From: Rhodobacteraceae bacterium (ex Bugula neritina AB1) | GTDB lineage: Bacteria > Pseudomonadota > Alphaproteobacteria > Rhodobacterales > Rhodobacteraceae | NCBI GenBank assembly: GCA_001730095.1 | Contig: MDLF01000085.1 | Location: forward strand, 1-64,000 | DNA: 64,000 nt | Direction of reading: 5' to 3' | Shown: in pieces, positions 42,007 through 51,343 of the stretch | Layout of the letters: every line of letters starts with the position of its first letter | Numbering within the stretch: the first letter of the stretch is position 1 | Notes under the pieces: generated by a model | Told to the model about the DNA's origin: nothing | Seen by the model: the letters and a program-made list of their open reading frames with translations, nothing else | Database searches by the model: none | Translations under genes and position numbers: made by a program

Positions 42007-43734
42007 TCAGCCCTGCAAACTGATCGCCTTGGCTTCAACGTGACGCAGACATCTACGTGCAGTTTTCGAAAATCCGCAAATATTGCTGCGTAACTCCGGG
42101 AACACTGCAAACATCTCCTCGCGGGATGCGTCATCCAGTGCTTTCAGAGCAGTGTCTCCGGGAAAGAAGCTTTCAGTTGCCGCGCCGTTGGCAAAGATGA
42201 TTTAATGCTGATCAAACATGAGATGGACGTAAGTAATCTGACCACAGAGGTGGCGGGACAGGCCTGCATTGCCAATCAAGTGCCTTGCAGACACGAGAAC
42301 TTCAGATTGACCAAAATAGTATTCTGCCTGCCACCCCGTGACCAGCATCTTATGCTGGGGGGAAACAAGGAGCCGTTGGGTGTTTCCCAGAGCACCTTTT
42401 GAAATCGCTATCGGAGCCAGAGAACCTCTGCCGGTTACCGTCCTCTTTCCAATCCAGCGCAAAGGCTGCAGCCCGTGATCACGGGTCACAACCAGGTCAT
42501 CGATCATTAGGTCTTCCACGGGGCGGCTTCCCTGCTCCGTCAGGATTTCCGTTCCGGCGGCAAAACAGATGATGGTTTCGATTCCGCTGAAGTTCACAAG
42601 CGTACCATCCAGAAGCAACGCGTTGCCGGTTTGCCCTCCTGTTATGGGATCTGTCGACGTTATGGTGACACTGCCCAGCTGCAAATTGCCGTTAAAATCC
42701 AAGGTGTCGCCTGCGGTCTGGTTCGTTCCGCCACCAGTGATCGTGATCGTGCTACTGCCACTCTCGCTGTAGTCCTGGATCACAAAAAGATCATCACCGC
42801 CGCCCCCGGTAGCGGTATCGCCTTCTGCAACATTCAGCGTATCATCGCCTTCGCCACTGGTCAGACTGTCTGCGCCGGTGCCGCCATCAAGGAGATCGTC
42901 GCCGTCTCCGCCAATAAGCGTGTCATCGCCTGTTTCACCATACAGTTCATCCGGGCCGCCGGCGCCATCCAGGTAATCGTTTCCGCCTCCGCCATAGAAA
43001 ATATTAGTCCAGCTGTCGCCTGGCGTTGTGCTGTGAGTGTCATACCCGACCACAGTGTCATCGTAGGCCGACCCATAGAAACCATCCATGCCCCACAGCG
43101 TGTCACCGGTGGCATGGCCGCCCGTCACAGTGTTTGCATCGAGATCAAGATTTACTCCGGCGTTCGAAGCCGTATAGTCCACATAATCCAGGCCGTCGCC
43201 GCCATCAAGGTAGTCCCCGCCAGCGCCACCGTGGATCGTATCATCACCAGTTTCGCCATAAACAGTATCACTTGCATTTCCACTGTTTATGTAGTCTCCG
43301 CCGGTGCCGCCGTGAATGGTATCACTGCCATAGCGGCCGAAAATCGAGTCGTTGCCTGCCCCGCCGGTGATATAGTCGTCCGTGTTTCCAACTATGTCCC
43401 CTTCCGGGTCGCCAACGTAAGTATTGTCAATGTAGTCATCACCGGTGGTGCCGGACACGACACCTGGAGAATACGCCGGAGGAGAAGTCGCCTCGGCAGA
43501 TGTCACCGTATCCGGGAAGCCAAGATCAGGCACAAAATAGACATTTCCGTCCGTTGCCTCGTAGTAATGGCCCGTTTCCACCTCATCTGTGTAGGGAGTT
43601 CCGCCATGGGTTCCCGTCCAAATCCAGCTTCCAGAACCAAGCCACTGGCTGCCGGTGAAGCTCCACTGCGAAGTTGAGAGGATATCACCTTCATCCAGCG
43701 AACCGTCCGAAAGTGTAACCCGGTAACCTAACAT
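42007..43734 (-). pseudogene. RTX-repeat protein with Hint domain, cut by a premature TAA
   Basis: The open part (42202-43734) gives 510 aa. An N-terminal non-repeat region (about 1-90) is followed by calcium-binding RTX nonapeptides (about 100-340, GGAGNDSIFG, GGDGDDLLDGG) and a C-terminal Hint domain (Hint_2; CFAAGTEILTEQGSRPVEDL, LLVSPQHKMLV, VLVSARHLIG, YVHLMFDQH) as found in many Rhodobacteraceae secreted proteins. TAA at 42202-42204 interrupts it. Read in the same frame past the stop, family sequence continues (IIFANGAATESFFPGD, EEMFAVFPEL) for 64 more residues to TGA at 42007-42009. A CAA- or GAA-to-TAA change is likely. The truncated form may still be secreted but lacks the end of the Hint fold. 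Confidence 0.85.
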
Positions 43735-44328
43735 ACTCTTTCTCCAGACAAACTAGTCCAGGGGCGCCAGACGTTGGCAAATGAGACTAACGTCAAAATG
43801 AGAAAATTCCGTGAACTGTTGCGACTGCAATTGACATGAGGTGAACAGCCCCTTCGCCAGCATTCAAAACAGAACTGAAGATCCTGTCGGCAAAGGAAAT
43901 TCTGCGAGCCAAACAGAAAGATATTCACTTCTGCAATTGGGATGCTCCGGCTGCTTCAACCAGCAGGTTAAGCTTAGCCTGTTTCACCTGACTGGCGTTG
44001 ATATTGATGGTCGGCATGTGTTGCGCAAAAAAGCAAACGGATGGTGGTGACCCCGGCGTTTGAAAAGCGGACATGTTGCAGGGTCGGGACGACAGCCTGT
44101 CTGAGCGCGCATCTTGTCAGCCCCAACCTGCGCAGCCTAGGGGCGGGTGAGCCCGGATCAGCGCGCCTTGTGGCGCGGCGGATCACAGCAATCAATCAGA
44201 TCCGTGCCGATTAGATTGAACAGGCCTTCAAACCACCCCCAAGGGCTCTCTGAACTGAAGGAAACGAGGGCTCAGGTCGCAGCCGCAGCGCCTGAGCAAG
44301 GAGAGCCCAAAGTCATGAGCACGGTGTG
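43735..44328. other. Intergenic stretch with a compound hairpin
   Basis: About 590 bp without a convincing gene. It contains the promoter side of the RTX/Hint gene and a nested inverted repeat at 44243-44308. TGTTGCGCAAAA near 44019 resembles the IS5-type tip found at 7305 but nothing around it supports a full element. Confidence 0.45.
44243..44308. terminator. Nested inverted repeat downstream of the dipeptidase gene
   Basis: Outer arms GGGCTCTC (44243-44250) and GAGAGCCC (44301-44308), inner arms GCTCAGG (44270-44276) and CCTGAGC (44291-44297). It lies about 20-85 bp past the dipeptidase stop. No T-run, so terminator function is uncertain. Confidence 0.35.
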
Positions 44329-45006
44329 TCAGATCGATGGCAACTGAACAGGCCCGTAGAGTGCTGATGGCAGCTTACGGTACCAGGCCCACACCCAATT
44401 CCCGTAGTCGAAGTGCCACCACTCACTGGGCAGATTGGTGAAGCCGGCCTCAAGCATTGCATCCAAGAGGATTTTCCTGCGTTCGCCTTGGTTGTCTGGC
44501 ACTGGTGTAGCGGTCCAGCTTCGTTCGCTTGCCTCGTCAAAACTGCTGCCCATGTCCAGAAACCGGCCATCGGCATCTGCCAGCGTCACATCCACGGCGC
44601 CACCGGTGATATGCGGACTGGGAGACGCGGGGTCGTCGCTGGGGCGGGCTGCATATAAAAGCACCCGGTGGTCAAGTTCGCTGGCCGGAAGGTCAGGATG
44701 CTGCAAGGCCAGCTTGCTGCGCATGCCTTCAAACAAGCAATTTTGCACGGATTTGGGGCGCCAGCCATCCAGCAACACCAGGCGGTAATTGGGCGGCAGA
44801 TGTTTTGCGGCTTGGATCAGCCGGTCATAGACTGTTTCGCGCACCCAGATCTCGGGCAACGCGGTCTGGATTCCGTTGTGGTGATACACTGGCCAGGTAA
44901 TCCAATGCGGACAGGGAGAGGCCGGAACAAGCTGCTCGGTGCTTGTTCCGGCTGAAATGGACTGCGCGGCCTGCCAGTCGAGAGCCAGTTGAGGTCTTAA
45001 AGTCAT
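44329..45006 (-). CDS. D-alanyl-D-alanine dipeptidase (VanX/DdpX, M15D)
   Basis: 225 aa. Zinc dipeptidase cleaving D-Ala-D-Ala. The zinc/catalytic motif SPHITGGAVDV (SxHxxGxAxD, about 130-140) and EWWHFDYG (ExxWH-type, about 194-201) are both present. No signal peptide is visible, so it is cytoplasmic. It is the last gene of a TRAP operon, 1 bp after dctM, so an imported dipeptide or peptidoglycan fragment is a plausible substrate. Resistance-type VanX is unlikely because no vanHA genes are present. Confidence 0.92.
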   Translation of the reverse strand: MTLRPQLALDWQAAQSISAGTSTEQLVPASPCPHWITWPVYHHNGIQTALPEIWVRETVYDRLIQAAKHLPPNYRLVLLDGWRPKSVQNCLFEGMRSKLALQHPDLPASELDHRVLLYAARPSDDPASPSPHITGGAVDVTLADADGRFLDMGSSFDEASERSWTATPVPDNQGERRKILLDAMLEAGFTNLPSEWWHFDYGNWVWAWYRKLPSALYGPVQLPSI

Positions 45007-45007
45007 T

Positions 45008-46285
45008 CTACATCAGTTGCTGTGGCAGCCAGACAGTCAGTTCCGGCACCAGGATCACAATGAGCAGCACCCCAAGGGCAACTGCGATGAAGGGCCAAAT
45101 GGCAACAAAGAGACGGGCGATATCAACTTTTCCCACTGCAGCTGCAACAAAGATGCAGGCCCCCATGGGCGGGGTAATCAATGCGATGGTGATGTTCAGA
45201 GTGACCACAATCCCCAGGTGGACCGGATCCACACCTGCCGCCTGCGCAACCGGCAACACGATGGGTGTCAGCAGCATCAGTGCCGACACCTCTTCCATAA
45301 ACATGCCGGTCACAAAGGTGATCCCGGAAATGGCGATCAGGGTCAGTGCAGGGCTGTTTGCGAAAGGTTCCAGCAGGCTCACAAAGGCTTGTGGCGCGTT
45401 GGCATAGGCAAGCTGCCAGGACAGGATCGATGAAATCGCAATGATGACAAAAACCGCAGAGGTCAAAGTGGCCGTTTCTCTCAGCGAGAGCCACGCGCCA
45501 TGCAGGCTCAGATTCCTGGACCACAGTCCCCAGACGAGAACGTAGGCCACGGTCAGGGCGCCGGACTCTGTTGGCGTGACAACGCCAAGGACAATGCCCG
45601 CAACAATGATAACCGGTGCAATCAGTGCTGGTAGTGCAGAATAGGCAGCACAGGCGATCTCGCGCAGTTTTGCCCGGCGATGGTTCTTCTCGACATTGTA
45701 AATGCGCGAGTAGACAACATTCATCGCCATGAAGGCGACGCCAAGCGCAAGCCCCGGCAGAATGCCGCCAAGAAACAGGCTGCCGACAGAGGTGCCTGTC
45801 TGGCTGGCAAACAGGATCATGAAGATTGAGGGCGGCACAATGGGTCCGATCAGCGAACTGGCGGCTGTCAGTCCGGCGGCATAAGTGCCGGGGAACCCTG
45901 CCTTGCGCATGCCCGGAACCAGCAGGGTGCCCAGTGCGGAGGTATCCGCCACAGCAGAGCCGTTGATCCCTGCAAAGAACACACTGGCAGTCACATTGAC
46001 ATGTCCAAGTCCGCCGCGCAGGTGGCCTACCAAACGGTCAGCCAGCGCCAGCAGCCGCGGGGTCATCTGACCATTGTTCATCAGGTTGCCGGCCAGAATG
46101 AACAGCGGAATGGCCATCAGTGAGAAAACGTCAATGCCACCAAAGGCCTGTTGCGGCATGATCCTGGCCATCTGGTCAAAGCCCACAAAGGCAAACCCAA
46201 CAACAGCCGTGGCCATCAGGCTGAGAAACAGCGGCACGCCGATCAACACGTTGATCAGCATGACAAAGAGCATTGCAGCAATCAT
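45008..46285 (-). CDS. dctM: TRAP transporter large permease (DctM family)
   Basis: 425 aa integral membrane channel subunit, of standard length. Characteristic segments: GIPLF-type FSLMAIPLFILAGNLMN (about 56-72), INGSAVADTSALGTLLVPGM (about 107-126) and LITPPMGACIFVAAAV (about 365-380). Overlaps dctQ by 4 bp and is followed within 1 bp by the dipeptidase gene. Confidence 0.93.
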   Translation of the reverse strand: MIAAMLFVMLINVLIGVPLFLSLMATAVVGFAFVGFDQMARIMPQQAFGGIDVFSLMAIPLFILAGNLMNNGQMTPRLLALADRLVGHLRGGLGHVNVTASVFFAGINGSAVADTSALGTLLVPGMRKAGFPGTYAAGLTAASSLIGPIVPPSIFMILFASQTGTSVGSLFLGGILPGLALGVAFMAMNVVYSRIYNVEKNHRRAKLREIACAAYSALPALIAPVIIVAGIVLGVVTPTESGALTVAYVLVWGLWSRNLSLHGAWLSLRETATLTSAVFVIIAISSILSWQLAYANAPQAFVSLLEPFANSPALTLIAISGITFVTGMFMEEVSALMLLTPIVLPVAQAAGVDPVHLGIVVTLNITIALITPPMGACIFVAAAVGKVDIARLFVAIWPFIAVALGVLLIVILVPELTVWLPQQLM

Positions 46286-46767
46286 TCGTCACTCTCCACT
46301 GTTGGTTGGCGCAAGGCCTTGGGCCCGTTCATCAGCACCATCAGGAACAGCAGCCCAAAACCGACCGGCAGCAGTGCAACCGGCAGCGAACGGGACACCT
46401 GCAGCCCTGGCGTTTTGAAAAAGCCGACCTTTCCGACGTATTGCCAGGAAAACCAGGCCATGGCGCCAGCCAGCGCAAGCGTCAGCAGCCATTGGTACAG
46501 GATAATGGCCGTCCGAATGCCAGGCGAAACCCGTGTCTCCAAGACCGAGACCCGCATGTGCGCGCCGTCAACCCAAACGGCACCGATACCGATCATGGCG
46601 GCGCCGATGATCACATAGCGCGCCAGTTCATCAAACCAAATCGGGGAGGACCCAAAGAAGTACCGCGCCCCTACCCCGTACAGGATGAACAACGCCACCC
46701 ATGCAATGAGAAGGGCTGACACACCCAAAGTAAGGCGTGCCAGCCAGCGTTGTGCTGTTGCGATCAT
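46282..46767 (-). CDS. dctQ: TRAP transporter small permease (DctQ family)
   Basis: 161 aa, four predicted TM helices, with WFDELARYVIIGAAMIGIGA and VDGAHMRVSVLE, the conserved DctQ region. Overlaps both neighbours by 4 bp, indicating tight translational coupling in dctP-dctQ-dctM. Confidence 0.92.
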   Translation of the reverse strand: MIATAQRWLARLTLGVSALLIAWVALFILYGVGARYFFGSSPIWFDELARYVIIGAAMIGIGAVWVDGAHMRVSVLETRVSPGIRTAIILYQWLLTLALAGAMAWFSWQYVGKVGFFKTPGLQVSRSLPVALLPVGFGLLFLMVLMNGPKALRQPTVESDE

Positions 46768-47771
46768 TGCAGCAGGTCGGATTTACCCAGGTCACTGAAT
46801 GCAGCTTCGATGAAGCTTTGGTCAATGCTTTGCGTACCCAGCCATTCAACAAAGCTCGGCTGACCGATCTTCTGGAACTCGGCGAGCTGCTCCGCAGTCG
46901 GGTCGATGACTTCCATACCGTTTTCCGACAGCCACTTAACACGGCTTTCGACTGTCTCCTGGACTTTTTTGCGGGTCATCGCGTTTGCTTCCACCACCGC
47001 ATCTTCCAGCACCTTGCGGTCAGCATCGGACAGCGAATTCAGCCAAGCTCCGTTGCCGACCAGAAACTGCATGGAATACTGCACGTTTGCCCGTGTCATG
47101 TATTTCTGCACTTCGTTGAGCGAGCCGAGGATGATGTAAAGCGGCGGGTTCATCTGGCCTTCGACAACACCGGTTTGAAGCGCTGAGTAAACTTCGGTCC
47201 ACGGGATCGGCGTGCCCGATGCGCCCATGGCTTCGTACAGGGCCACCTGCGACGGGTCCATCGCGCGGAATTTCAAGCCATCGAAATCAGCCGGCGAGTG
47301 AATGGCGCGCTCAGTGCTGGTGAATGCCAGAAAGCCGCCATCCTCAACAACCGCCAGGATCTCCGAACCGCCTGTACGGTCTTTGAATGCGGCTTCGACC
47401 ATCTTCCAGTATTCACCTTCATCAAAGAAGCTGCGCGCCTCTTCGGCGGTGCCGAACATGAAAGGAGTATTGGAGACAAAGCTTTCGGGAACGACCGGGG
47501 AAAGCCCGGCAAAGCTTGCGACGTTCAAGGACGGGCCTGCCAGAGTGTTTTCCATACGCTCTTGTTCATTGCCCAGCTGCGAGTTCGGGAACAGCTCGAT
47601 CTCGATGTCGGACTTTTCCTCGGCAATCCGCTCAAGCGCTTCGGCAAAGTAATGCACCGAGTTCTTCTTGGCGTCAGGTGCGCCATTGTACCCCAGTTTG
47701 ATTGCTTCTGCCTGTGCGGTAATGGCGGTGCTCATGAGCAAAGCTGCGGCTGCCAGGATTCTCAATTTCAC
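46764..47771 (-). CDS. dctP: TRAP transporter substrate-binding protein (DctP family)
   Basis: 335 aa. I chose the GTG at 47771 because GGGAGGAAC lies just upstream and the translation then opens with a clean signal peptide (MKLRILAAAALLMSTAITAQA, cleaved before EAIKLG). An in-frame extension to 47882 has no such features. DctP-type segments: FDGLKFRAMDPSQVALYEAM and MGASGTPIPWTEVYSALQTG, with the binding-pocket Arg in the first. The linked dipeptidase and RpiR regulator suggest a peptidoglycan-derived or D-amino-acid-containing ligand (inference). Confidence 0.9.
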   Translation of the reverse strand: MKLRILAAAALLMSTAITAQAEAIKLGYNGAPDAKKNSVHYFAEALERIAEEKSDIEIELFPNSQLGNEQERMENTLAGPSLNVASFAGLSPVVPESFVSNTPFMFGTAEEARSFFDEGEYWKMVEAAFKDRTGGSEILAVVEDGGFLAFTSTERAIHSPADFDGLKFRAMDPSQVALYEAMGASGTPIPWTEVYSALQTGVVEGQMNPPLYIILGSLNEVQKYMTRANVQYSMQFLVGNGAWLNSLSDADRKVLEDAVVEANAMTRKKVQETVESRVKWLSENGMEVIDPTAEQLAEFQKIGQPSFVEWLGTQSIDQSFIEAAFSDLGKSDLLQ

Positions 47772-48035
47772 GTTCAGTTCCTCCCAATTGGAAATGTTTT
47801 CAAGTGTCAGCCATGCGAAGATTTCCCATGATCCAACACTCGCTGCCTTGATCGCGGAACACCCGCGAATCCTCTCCTGCATCCACGCTAGATCAATCCT
47901 TAAATGTTATCAATAGAACAGTTCACAATGCGATGTTACATTACTAACGTTGCAAAAACTGTAGCTTGAAGCAGCAGCTAGACGGTAAATACTAGGCGTA
48001 GTGGCGGGACACCGCGACCGGAATAGGGAGAGAAG
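47772..48035. promoter_or_regulatory. Divergent promoter region dctP / rpiR
   Basis: 264 bp, AT-rich around 47890-47960. It holds a dyad TGC-N3-GTTA-N6-TAAC-N3-GCA (47929-47954), a good candidate operator for the adjacent RpiR regulator. Confidence 0.5.
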
Positions 48036-48896
48036 ATGCAACAGACTGATTTGCTCGCGAACGCGATCGCAAAGGCTGAGGCAAGCTTTACCCTCATGGA
48101 GAAGCGCATTGCAGCTTACTTTCTGGCACGCCCGGAAGCTGTGGTTGTGGAAAAAAACTCAGAGATTGCGCGGAAGCTGGATCTCAGCCCGATGACACTG
48201 ACCCGGTTTTTCAGAAAACTCGGCTTCGAGGACTCTGCCGATGCCCGCAACCAGATTGTCCAGGACACCTATGGCCCGGACAATTACCGGGTAGACCGCC
48301 GCTTTGAAACCAGTTTCTCCCGCAGCCAGTCCGAACAATCTCAAAGGGATCTGGAACTGAGCCAGGCCTCAGTGGCCGCGGCGTTTGCCTTTCGTGAGAG
48401 CGAGATATGGCAGAACATCGTTGAGCTGGTCGCCCGGTCAAATGCCGTCTATGCGACTGGCTTTCAGACAATGTACTACCTTGCCGACGGCTTTTGCCGC
48501 CGCCTGTCGTACCTGCGGGACAGGGTGCATATCGTTGACGGGATTGATGGTGTCTACGCCGGGCTTTTGCCGGAACCCGATGAGCAGGTGACACTCATCA
48601 TGATGGATATGTTTCGCTATGGTGCGCATGGTCCGATCCTGGCCAGGCTTGCGCGCGAACGCGGAATTGAAGTGATCATTCTGGCGGATGAGTTCTGTGA
48701 CTGGGCAACCGGCATAACGCCCCACGTGTTACGATACCCGGCTGAAACACATTTTTTCCTGGCAATGCCACAGGGGATTTCAACGGGGCTAAACCTACTG
48801 CTTCAGGATGTCAGCAGCGCGTTGGGAGACACAGCACGCCAGCGCGTGCAGAAACTCTCAGAGGCGCAGGACCATTTCGGACTGTTTCTGGACTAG
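48036..48896 (+). CDS. RpiR/MurR-family transcriptional regulator
   Basis: 286 aa. N-terminal RpiR helix-turn-helix (about 1-80; EIARKLDLSPMTLTRFFRKL) and a C-terminal SIS sugar-isomerase-like effector domain (about 125-260; NAVYATGFQTMYYLADGF). Members often sense phosphosugars; MurR controls MurNAc-6P use. Divergent from the TRAP-dipeptidase operon, which it probably regulates. Confidence 0.9.
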   Translation: MQQTDLLANAIAKAEASFTLMEKRIAAYFLARPEAVVVEKNSEIARKLDLSPMTLTRFFRKLGFEDSADARNQIVQDTYGPDNYRVDRRFETSFSRSQSEQSQRDLELSQASVAAAFAFRESEIWQNIVELVARSNAVYATGFQTMYYLADGFCRRLSYLRDRVHIVDGIDGVYAGLLPEPDEQVTLIMMDMFRYGAHGPILARLARERGIEVIILADEFCDWATGITPHVLRYPAETHFFLAMPQGISTGLNLLLQDVSSALGDTARQRVQKLSEAQDHFGLFLD

Positions 48897-49164
48897 AGGC
48901 GCCCCCAGCCAGCAAATACCCTTTGCAGTCACTTGAAAGGGCACATTGACCGGCAGGGCAGCAAAGCAGAACATCAAGCAGGTTGCCGCGCGTTTTCATT
49001 TGCCGAAGGGTTTTCGACGCAAGCCACTGCGCATTGATGGCAAGAGAAATCATCAACCCTTCCTTTCACAAACAGCTCCCTTGGATATTTGCGCGCTGCT
49101 CGGCTCTCGGCGCTTTTGCTTCAGCGTAAGATCTCCCGCTTCAATTGGAGCCACAGCCTGTCCG
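48897..49164. other. Intergenic, convergent gene ends
   Basis: 268 bp between the ends of rpiR and pcaB; no clear terminator or gene. Confidence 0.5.
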
Positions 49165-50463
49165 CTATGCTCGCCCCCTGTTGGCAAAGATACGCGCTGC
49201 CGTTTCGGCGGCGGCTGTGGAAAACGACGCATCAGAGCAAGCTTCTGTGAGATCAAGCTCTGGAAACCGGCCTATAACCTCAGCCGTGCCGCGACCGGTC
49301 CGAAGCGCTTCGGTCACAACGCGTGAGGCCTCTACCCTGCCCAGCGCTTGAGACAGAGCAAAGACAATGGCCTCGGCATTGACGTCGGGCAAGGCATCTA
49401 TCCTGGACTTCATTGCATCCGCATTCACGACCATCTGATCAAGCAGATTGAGCGCATGCGCCAAAGCCGCTCCTGTCGTTTCAAAAAGCATGGGCATCAT
49501 GACCCATTCCACCGGCCAATAGGCGCCGTCACGTTCCTCGGCATGGACACTGCTGGCGGTCAGGGACGCCTCGCAGGCCGTTGCCATCGGAACCAGTGAT
49601 TGCAGGGCTTCTGCCAAAACCGGGTTGGATTTATGCGGCATAGTTGAAGATGTGCCGCCTTGCGAAGGCCGGAGCTCTCCAATCTCACCACGTGAAGCGA
49701 TGGCAAAATCGCGTCCGATCTTCGCCGTGGCTGAGACAATGCGCGACAGCCAGTTGGCCAGTCTGCGCAGGCTGCTTCGATCTGTGTGCCAGGGGGCGCT
49801 GTCTTCCAATCCAAGCCGCGCTGCGAGGGATCTCGAGATATCCGCCCCCTTGCCGCCAAATGCGTTCTGGCTCCCTGAGGCGCCGCCCAATTGCACGCGC
49901 AAGGCAGCGGCACGGACGGTGTCAGCTTCCGCTTCGAGCGCAATCAAAGGCTGCGCCCATTGCCCGAACCGAAGCCCCAGGGTGATCGGGGTTGCCAATT
50001 GGCCCCGCGTCCGGGCCAGCATCAGCGTGTCTGCGTGCCGGGACGACAGCTTCTCCAAAAGGTCGAGCAGCCGGGCCAAATCGCTTTCGATGTGGGAAAG
50101 GCTGGCCTTGAAGCACAAGCAATAGGCTGTATCCACGATATCCTGACTGGTCGCTCCGAAGTGCAGCCAGTCGGCGTCTTCGGCCTTCAGCTGCGCGCGC
50201 AATGACTTGACCAAGGCAGGCACCGGAACACCCGCGCTTGCGACGCCTGCCTGTAAATCGGCAGGATCAACCTGAACGGTCTTGAGGCTGCTTGCTATTG
50301 CCACCGCCGACGCCACTGGAACCAGCCCATGATCCGCCTGCGCTTGAACCAGCGCGACTTCAACGTCTGTCATCGCGCGGCAGATCACGGTGTCGTCAAA
50401 ATGCGCACGGATATCGTCGCATCCAAAGATCGGATTTGCCATGAACCCTGAGACGCCCACCAT
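49165..50463 (-). CDS. pcaB: 3-carboxy-cis,cis-muconate cycloisomerase
   Basis: 432 aa, fumarase/aspartase superfamily. It converts 3-carboxymuconate (from protocatechuate cleavage) to 4-carboxymuconolactone. The superfamily signature GGTSSTMPHKSNP lies at about 267-279, with LHFGATSQDIVDT (about 101-113) also conserved. The start could be the annotated ATG or an internal ATG at 50442 (MANPIFG), which matches homologues better. It is the last gene of the pca operon, 3 bp after the USP gene. Confidence 0.93.
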   Translation of the reverse strand: MVGVSGFMANPIFGCDDIRAHFDDTVICRAMTDVEVALVQAQADHGLVPVASAVAIASSLKTVQVDPADLQAGVASAGVPVPALVKSLRAQLKAEDADWLHFGATSQDIVDTAYCLCFKASLSHIESDLARLLDLLEKLSSRHADTLMLARTRGQLATPITLGLRFGQWAQPLIALEAEADTVRAAALRVQLGGASGSQNAFGGKGADISRSLAARLGLEDSAPWHTDRSSLRRLANWLSRIVSATAKIGRDFAIASRGEIGELRPSQGGTSSTMPHKSNPVLAEALQSLVPMATACEASLTASSVHAEERDGAYWPVEWVMMPMLFETTGAALAHALNLLDQMVVNADAMKSRIDALPDVNAEAIVFALSQALGRVEASRVVTEALRTGRGTAEVIGRFPELDLTEACSDASFSTAAAETAARIFANRGRA

Positions 50464-50466
50464 GAC

Positions 50467-51282
50467 TTAATGCGCCATGAAAACTGGCACGGCAGCATCC
50501 GCGATGATATCAGTGGTCACGCCTCCAAAGAGATCATGCGAAAACTTCGAATGCTCGAAGGCTCCGGTGACAATGAGCTTTGCGCCGTCACTTTGCGCCG
50601 CCGAAAGGATGGTTTCTGCAATACTGCCGCTGCGCTTTACCGTTCGGGCGTCCACCTTGACGCCTTGCCTTTGCATATTGGCAACCATGCGATCTGTCCC
50701 GCGCGGCGTGTTGCCCACGCTCAACAAGGTGACATGAGATTTTTCAGCAAGAATGGACATTGAATCCCCGATTGCGCGCGTCGCAGAACGCTTGCCATCC
50801 CAGGCAACCAGGGCTCGGTCTGCAAGACCGGTCGCATCATACGCATCCGGGACAACCAAGACCGGACGGCCCGACTTCAAGGCCAATATATCCGGATTGG
50901 CCGACAGATGTGCTTCGGTTGCAGCTTCGGAATGAACGCCCGCGACAATCAGGTCAAACCCATGAGCGAATTCGGAAAGCGGGCCGTCCTTGGCCGGGTC
51001 CAATTCCACGAATTCAGCACGATCCGGGATGCCTTCGGCCTTGACGGCGCTTTCAAAGCGCCGCCGCACGTTCCCAATATGCTTGGCGTCGGTCTCTCTG
51101 ATGTAGGACAAGAGAGCATTGGGCACATGCGCTGCGTACCGGTTCGCCAGGGTAGACGTGCCATGTCGCAAAACACCGGTCAAATGGGCATCATGATGCT
51201 TGGCCAATCGGATGGCATGCCTCAACCCGCTGCCTTTGGCCTCATCGCCGCTGTACGCACAAAGTATCGATTTGATTGTCAT
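50467..51282 (-). CDS. Universal stress protein family protein
   Basis: 271 aa, longer than a single UspA domain (about 140). The first half has MTIKSILCAYSGDEAKGSGL; the second carries an ATP-loop-like LIVTGAFEHSKFSHDLFGGV (GxFxHSxx motif) followed by TDIIADAAVPVFMAH, so it is probably a tandem-domain protein. It is inserted between the BKACE gene and pcaB in the aromatic operon; its role there is unknown. Confidence 0.85.
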   Translation of the reverse strand: MTIKSILCAYSGDEAKGSGLRHAIRLAKHHDAHLTGVLRHGTSTLANRYAAHVPNALLSYIRETDAKHIGNVRRRFESAVKAEGIPDRAEFVELDPAKDGPLSEFAHGFDLIVAGVHSEAATEAHLSANPDILALKSGRPVLVVPDAYDATGLADRALVAWDGKRSATRAIGDSMSILAEKSHVTLLSVGNTPRGTDRMVANMQRQGVKVDARTVKRSGSIAETILSAAQSDGAKLIVTGAFEHSKFSHDLFGGVTTDIIADAAVPVFMAH

Positions 51283-51343
51283 GGTTGCAAACCCTTTCCG
51301 CGCTGGCGCATGGCCATTGTCGGGGCACTGAAACAGATTTTCG

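Noticed and set aside
42202-42204. Natural end of the RTX/Hint protein
   Set aside because: Family-type sequence continues in the same frame for 64 codons after this TAA, so I treat it as premature.
43998-44345. Second IS5-type remnant, suggested by TGTTGCGCAAAA near 44019
   Set aside because: No matching inverted tip or transposase fragment could be found around it; the similarity is short.
44329-45006. Vancomycin-resistance vanX
   Set aside because: No vanH/vanA ligase genes nearby and the gene ends a TRAP operon; a catabolic DdpX-like role is more likely.
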